64,000 nucleotides of DNA. Source: Bacillus sp. AZ43 (lineage in GTDB: Bacteria; Actinomycetota; Actinomycetes; Mycobacteriales; Geodermatophilaceae). Under the pieces are notes generated by a model. That model was given only the letters and a program-made list of their open reading frames with translations, was not told where the DNA came from and searched no databases. The number at the start of each line of letters is the position of its first letter. The stretch's first letter is position 1. The stretch is from contig SPQJ01000015.1 of NCBI GenBank assembly GCA_004570425.1, positions 1 through 64,000 of the forward strand, written 5' to 3'. Below are positions 60,261-64,000 of the stretch, piece by piece. Made by a program: the position numbers and the translations under genes.

Positions 60261-62807
60261 ATGCAGGTACGAGTGGCCGAGCAGAACGACCGCGCGCCGT
60301 CCCGGCCGTTGCGGCTCACCGCGTGGGCGGTCGCCTGGATCGGCCTCGCCGTCGCCGTGCCCGTCTCGCTCTGGGTCCTCTTCCCGCCCGGCGAGCCGGT
60401 CGAGCCGCTGCGGCTGATCGCGGTCTTCGTGGCCTTCGTCGCCGCCGAGTCGTTCAACGTCGACTTCGAGTTCCGCAAGCAGGGGTTCTCCTGGTCGGCG
60501 AGCGAGCTGGCGTTCGTGCTGGCGCTGGCCAGCGTGGGCGGCGCCTGGACGGCGGTCGCCTGGGGCTTCGCCGTCGCCATCGTGTCCCTCGCGCAGGGGT
60601 ACTCCCGGGCCAAGACGCTCTTCAACGTGACGGTCGTCGTGCTGGAGACGTGCGCGGCCGTCAGCGTCCTGGACGCCCTGCCGAAGGGCGAGATCACCGA
60701 CCCCGGCACGTGGCTGTCCTACCTGCTGGCGGTGCTCACCGCGAGCCTGCTCAGCGTCGTGCTCATCGCCGGCGCCATCGTGGCCACGCAGGGATATCCC
60801 GGCCGGGCGCTGTGGGCGTCCTTCCTCATCCCCGCGCTGATGATCGGGCCGGTCTCCGTGGTCGTCGGCCTCGCCGTCCTCCTGCTGGTCGGCGCCACGC
60901 CCTGGGCCTGGCTGCTGATCGCGCCGCTCGTCGTCGCGCTCGCGCTGCTCTACCGCCGCTTCGCCGCCGTGACCCAGGACGGCCACAGCGTGGAGCGGGT
61001 CTACGACTTCGCCCGTCGCGTGGAACAGGTCTCGCCCGACGAGGCGGGGACCCGGCAGATCGTCGCGGCCGTCCGCGAGCTGCTCAACGCCGACCGCGTG
61101 GCGCTGTGGCTGCCTCCCTACCTGGACGAGGAGCCCCGGCTGGTCGTCGTCGCCGACAACGGGGCCGTCTGGTACGACGGCCCCGGCGACCCGGACGACG
61201 TCTTCCGCCGTCGCGCGGTCTCGTCGCTGGACGGGCCCGTCCGGGTCTCCCTGGCCGACGCCGACGACGTCGAGGCCCAGGCGCTGCTGCGCCGCGGCGT
61301 CTCCGACCTGCTCGGCGCGGCCGTGATGACCGCCGCGGGCGAGCCCGGCTACCTCGAGGTGTGCGACCGGCGCAGCGACATCCACTCCTTCGGCGACAGC
61401 GACAGCGCCGCGCTGGACTCGATGCTCACCCACGTCAACGCGGCCATCCGGCACCAGCAGCTGCTCAGCCAGATCCGCTTCGACGCCGACCACGACCGCC
61501 TGACCGGGCTGCCCAACCGGCAGCGCCTCGCCGCCGAGATCGACGCGCTGCTCTGCGCGGACCCGGCCACCGCCCGGGCGGGGCTGATCCTGACCGCGCT
61601 CGGCAACTACACCGAGGTCACCGACACGCTCGGCCACGCCGCCAGCGACGAGCTCCTGCTGGTCACCGCCGGCCTGCTGCGCGAGCACGCCCCGCCGTCG
61701 GCGCTGGTGGCCCGGATGGAGGGCGAGCAGTTCGCCGTCCTGCTGCCCGGGCTGTCGCTCCAGGCGACCGAGCGCGCGGCCCGCAGGCTGCGGGAGGCGA
61801 CCTCCACCCGGGCGCGCGTCGCGGGGCTAGACCTGGAGGTCACGCTGACGATCGGCGTGGCCGCCGCGCCCGTGCACGGCACCGACGCGGGGATGCTCAT
61901 GCAGCGGGCCGACGTCGCGCTGCTCGCCGCGGCCGACTCCGGCGGGGTCGCCAGCTACCACCCGGTGCTCGACCAGCAGAGCCTGCGCCGCCTGCAGCTG
62001 GGCACCGAGCTCGAGCAGGCCATGGCCGACGGCCAGATCAGCGTGGTCTTCCAGCCGATCATCGACGCGCAGACCTCCGACATCGTGTCGGTGGAGACGC
62101 TGGTGCGCTGGGCCCACCCGCGCTACGGCGACATCCCGCCGGACGACTTCATCCACCTCGCCGAGCAGATCGGCCGGATCGGGGCGGTGACCGACCACGT
62201 CCTCGACCTGGCGCTGGCGCGCTGCCGGCGCTGGCTGGACCAGGACATCTCGCTGTCGGTCGCGGTGAACCTCTCGGCGCACTGCCTGACCGAGCCCGAC
62301 CTGGTCACCCGGGTGCGGCGGGCGCTGCAGCGGCACGACGTGCCCGGCGAGCTGCTCACCCTGGAGCTGACCGAGGGCAGCGTCGTGGACGACTCGGTGC
62401 GCGACAGCACCGTGCTCGCCGACCTCCACGGGCTGGGCCTGCGGCTGTCCATGGACGACTTCGGCACCGGCTACTCCTCGCTGTCCCAGCTGCGCCAGCT
62501 GCCGATCGACGAGGTGAAGATCGACAAGTCCTTCGTGCTGGGCATGTCGACCAGCCAGGGGGAGTCCTTCATCGCCCGCTCGATCATCGAGCTGGCCCAC
62601 AACCTGGGCCTGCGCGTGGTGGCGGAGGGCGTCGAGGACGAGCTGACCCGCAACCTGCTCGCCGAGATGGGCTGCGACAAGCTGCAGGGTTTCCTCGTGA
62701 GCCGGCCGCTGCCCGACGACCGGCTGGAGAGCTGGCTGCTGGCCCGGACGGGTGTCCGCAAGGCCGCCCCGGGTGCCACCCACCGGCGCCTGTTCGTCCG
62801 CACCTGA
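60261..62807 (+). CDS. membrane-bound GGDEF-EAL protein (probable c-di-GMP phosphodiesterase)
   Basis: Up to 848 residues; ATG 60261 or GTG 60273. Six or more N-terminal helices form a MASE-like membrane sensor (to about 235). A GAF-like domain follows (about 255-395), then a GGDEF-type domain whose active motif is degenerate (MEGEQF near 486 for GG(D/E)EF), so cyclase activity is unlikely. The EAL domain has ETLVRW near 612, VAVNLSAHCL, LELTEGSV, DDFGTGYSSLS near 732, KIDKSFV near 753 and VAEGVED near 787, so the catalytic glutamates, aspartates and lysine are kept. It should break down cyclic di-GMP. The signal it senses is unknown. Confidence 0.9.
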   Translation: MQVRVAEQNDRAPSRPLRLTAWAVAWIGLAVAVPVSLWVLFPPGEPVEPLRLIAVFVAFVAAESFNVDFEFRKQGFSWSASELAFVLALASVGGAWTAVAWGFAVAIVSLAQGYSRAKTLFNVTVVVLETCAAVSVLDALPKGEITDPGTWLSYLLAVLTASLLSVVLIAGAIVATQGYPGRALWASFLIPALMIGPVSVVVGLAVLLLVGATPWAWLLIAPLVVALALLYRRFAAVTQDGHSVERVYDFARRVEQVSPDEAGTRQIVAAVRELLNADRVALWLPPYLDEEPRLVVVADNGAVWYDGPGDPDDVFRRRAVSSLDGPVRVSLADADDVEAQALLRRGVSDLLGAAVMTAAGEPGYLEVCDRRSDIHSFGDSDSAALDSMLTHVNAAIRHQQLLSQIRFDADHDRLTGLPNRQRLAAEIDALLCADPATARAGLILTALGNYTEVTDTLGHAASDELLLVTAGLLREHAPPSALVARMEGEQFAVLLPGLSLQATERAARRLREATSTRARVAGLDLEVTLTIGVAAAPVHGTDAGMLMQRADVALLAAADSGGVASYHPVLDQQSLRRLQLGTELEQAMADGQISVVFQPIIDAQTSDIVSVETLVRWAHPRYGDIPPDDFIHLAEQIGRIGAVTDHVLDLALARCRRWLDQDISLSVAVNLSAHCLTEPDLVTRVRRALQRHDVPGELLTLELTEGSVVDDSVRDSTVLADLHGLGLRLSMDDFGTGYSSLSQLRQLPIDEVKIDKSFVLGMSTSQGESFIARSIIELAHNLGLRVVAEGVEDELTRNLLAEMGCDKLQGFLVSRPLPDDRLESWLLARTGVRKAAPGATHRRLFVRT

Positions 62808-62877
62808 ACACCCGCCGAACCCCCTGCCCGACGCGTCGACGGCGGTCAGGTACAGTTCTCGACGGCTCTTCGAGCAC

Positions 62878-62950
62878 GCCCCTTTAGCTCAGTCGGCAGA
62901 GCGTCTCCATGGTAAGGAGAAGGTCTACGGTTCGATTCCGTAAAGGGGCT
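62878..62950 (+). tRNA. tRNA-Thr (GGT)
   Basis: 73 bases. Acceptor GCCCCTT with AAGGGGC, discriminator T62950. The anticodon stem TCTCC/GGAGA encloses loop ATGGTAA, giving GGT (Thr). T-arm TACGGTTCGATTCCGTA. CCA not encoded. First of a tRNA-tRNA-rpmG group. Confidence 0.96.
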
Positions 62951-62997
62951 CTGTGACCAGCCGGTCCAGTCGCGAGACCGGGCCGCACGGTCATCCC

Positions 62998-63071
62998 GGC
63001 GGTGTAGCTCAGCCTGGTAGAGCAAGCGGCTCATAATCGCTGTGTCACCGGTTCAAGTCCGGTCACCGCTA
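62998..63071 (+). tRNA. tRNA-Met (CAT), elongator type
   Basis: 74 bases. Acceptor GGCGGTG with CACCGCT (first pair G-U), discriminator A63071. The anticodon loop CTCATAA gives CAT. The normal 5' end pairing and T-arm ACCGGTTCAAGTCCGGT indicate the elongator rather than initiator form. CCA not encoded. Confidence 0.95.
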
Positions 63072-63076
63072 CTCCC

Positions 63077-63103
63077 GACGGACCCCGCACCCCGGGGTCC
63101 GTC
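63077..63103 (+). terminator. hairpin between tRNA-Met and rpmG
   Basis: GACGGACCCCG (63077-63087), loop CACCC, CGGGGTCCGTC (63093-63103): a perfect 11-bp stem six bases after the tRNA. It probably ends or attenuates the tRNA transcript before rpmG, or marks processing. Confidence 0.75.
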
Positions 63104-63153
63104 ACCGTGTCGGCAGCCGCCGCCACGCCCGCACAAGGCTAGGAGCACTCCTC

Positions 63154-63318
63154 ATGGCAGCGACCGACATCCGTCCGAAGATCACCCTGGCCTGCCAGGA
63201 GTGCAAGAACCGCAACTACATCACCCGCAAGAACCGGCGGAACGACCCCGACCGGCTCGAGCTGATGAAGTACTGCCCGCGCGAGCGCAAGCACACGCTG
63301 CACCGCGAGACCCGCTGA
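63154..63318 (+). CDS. rpmG: 50S ribosomal protein L33
   Basis: 54 residues: [20 protein letters not shown], then [20 protein letters not shown] and [14 protein letters not shown]. The zinc ribbon is incomplete: CQEC is kept, but the second pair has only one cysteine (CPRE instead of CPxC). ATG 63154 with AGGAG about eight bases upstream. The order tRNA-Thr, tRNA-Met, rpmG, hadAB is the usual actinobacterial one, with secE-nusG expected nearby downstream. Confidence 0.96.
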   Translation: MAATDIRPKITLACQECKNRNYITRKNRRNDPDRLELMKYCPRERKHTLHRETR

Positions 63319-63350
63319 CGCGGGCCCACTGCTGAGCCGAGGGCGGGAGC

Positions 63351-63797
63351 ATGGCGCTGGACCGGGAACTGGTCGGGCGCAGCTACCCGCCCTCAGCCGT
63401 CTACGAGGTCGGCCGCGCGAAGATCGCCGAGTTCGCCACCGCGATCGGTGCGGACGACCCCGTGCACCGGGACGCCGAGGCCGCCCGGGCCGCGGGTCAT
63501 CCCGACGTCATCGCGCCGCCGACGTTCGCCATCGTGGTGAGCCTGGAGGCGGCCATGGTGGTGCTCGACGACCCCGACGTCGCCATCGACTACGCCCGCG
63601 TCGTCCACGGCGAGCAGCGCTTCACCCACCACCGCCCGATCCGCGCGGGCGACCGGCTGGTCGCCACCACCACGATCGACGCCGCCCGCACGGTCGCCGG
63701 CAACGACATGCTCACCGCCCGGGTGGACCTCGCCACCGAGGACGGCGAACCGGTGTGCACCGCGACCTCGATGCTGGTGGCCCGGGGGGAGCCGTGA
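63351..63797 (+). CDS. hadA: (3R)-hydroxyacyl-ACP dehydratase subunit HadA-like (FAS1-like dehydratase)
   Basis: 148 residues, single hot-dog fold. YPPSAVYEVGRAKIAEFATA, ADDPVHRDAEAARAAGHPDV, IAPPTFAIVVSLEAA and VVHGEQRFTHHRPIRAGDRL are family blocks. In mycobacteria HadA lacks the catalytic pair and works as a heterodimer with HadB of fatty acid synthase II. ATG 63351; its stop overlaps the next gene, the HadB-like MaoC protein, as expected for a heterodimer. Confidence 0.9.
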   Translation: MALDRELVGRSYPPSAVYEVGRAKIAEFATAIGADDPVHRDAEAARAAGHPDVIAPPTFAIVVSLEAAMVVLDDPDVAIDYARVVHGEQRFTHHRPIRAGDRLVATTTIDAARTVAGNDMLTARVDLATEDGEPVCTATSMLVARGEP

Positions 63798-64000
63798 CCG
63801 TCGACGTGGGCACCGAGCTGCCCGAGCAGAGCTACCGCGTCACCCGCGCCGACCTCGTGCGCTACGCCGGCGCCTCGGGCGACTTCAACCCGATCCACTG
63901 GAACGACCGCACCGCCACCGCGGTCGGGCTGCCCGGCGTCATCGCGCACGGCATGTTCACCATGGCTCTGGCCGGCCGCGCGGTCACCGCCTGGACCGGT
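63794..64000 (+). CDS. hadB: (3R)-hydroxyacyl-ACP dehydratase subunit HadB-like, MaoC (3' end outside window)
   Basis: First 69 residues only. GTG 63794 overlaps the hadA stop. The hydratase-2 motif with the catalytic aspartate and histidine is complete: YAGASGDFNPIHWNDRTATA, then VIAHGMFTMALAGRAV. It is the catalytic partner of the HadA-like subunit. Confidence 0.93.
   Translation, partial: MTVDVGTELPEQSYRVTRADLVRYAGASGDFNPIHWNDRTATAVGLPGVIAHGMFTMALAGRAVTAWTG

Overview
The window is very GC-rich, with short intergenic gaps, many GTG starts and pervasive ATGA/GTGA stop-start overlaps. Gene content and order (rex-hemACDB-hemL, ResA/ResB/ResC-type cytochrome c maturation, menaquinone genes, nuoA-N, korAB, rpmG-hadAB) are those of a high-GC actinobacterium. 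The style of the accessory genes (BldN/RsbN-like pair, DUF4229 protein, 13E12-type HNH remnant) suggests the Geodermatophilaceae or a close relative. This is inferred from gene content; no 16S rRNA gene is present.

Layout. 1-1607: anti-sigma-like protein (cut by the window edge) and a BldN-like ECF sigma factor on the minus strand. 1807-3607: acyl-CoA ligase and glutaredoxin-like protein. 3707-11170: Rex operator and promoter, then rex, hemA, hemC, hemD fusion, hemB, a small membrane protein and hemL. 11167-15726: phosphatase, then thioredoxin lipoprotein, CcdA, ResB and ResC for cytochrome c maturation. 15851-17248: small genes and an Lrp/AsnC regulator. 17249-24705: menA and menE on minus, menC and menD on plus, two small secreted proteins, an isochorismate synthase and menG. 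About 24706-30583: a lower-GC island with a membrane protein, two minus-strand genes (one HEPN-like), a HUH replication protein and a large serine recombinase, ending in a broken HNH endonuclease gene. 30806-32017: VOC protein, proline-rich peptide and phosphoribosyltransferase. 32085-50781: a perfect Rex operator, a geranylgeranyl reductase, all fourteen nuo genes and a polyprenyl diphosphate synthase. 50791-55001: a sugar-dehydrogenase-like lipoprotein and korAB. 55174-56618: HtpX and YajQ. 56704-60111: tRNA-Tyr, a Tad-like protein, a WXG-like pair and a 35-residue peptide with three RGAKWN repeats. 60261-62807: a membrane GGDEF-EAL protein. 62878-64000: tRNA-Thr, tRNA-Met, rpmG, hadA and the start of hadB.

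How the genes fit together. Much of the window is one respiratory theme: heme synthesis, cytochrome c assembly, menaquinone synthesis (head group, side chain and its reduction), complex I, and a 2-oxoacid:ferredoxin oxidoreductase. The NADH/NAD+ sensor Rex is encoded at one end. Operators matching its known consensus lie in its own promoter and ahead of the reductase-nuo block, so a redox circuit can be read directly from the DNA.

Less ordinary parts are the repeat peptide with its own structured leader and terminator, the HEPN-bearing island, the WXG-like pair, and a cluster of GGATCCG sites between korA and htpX.
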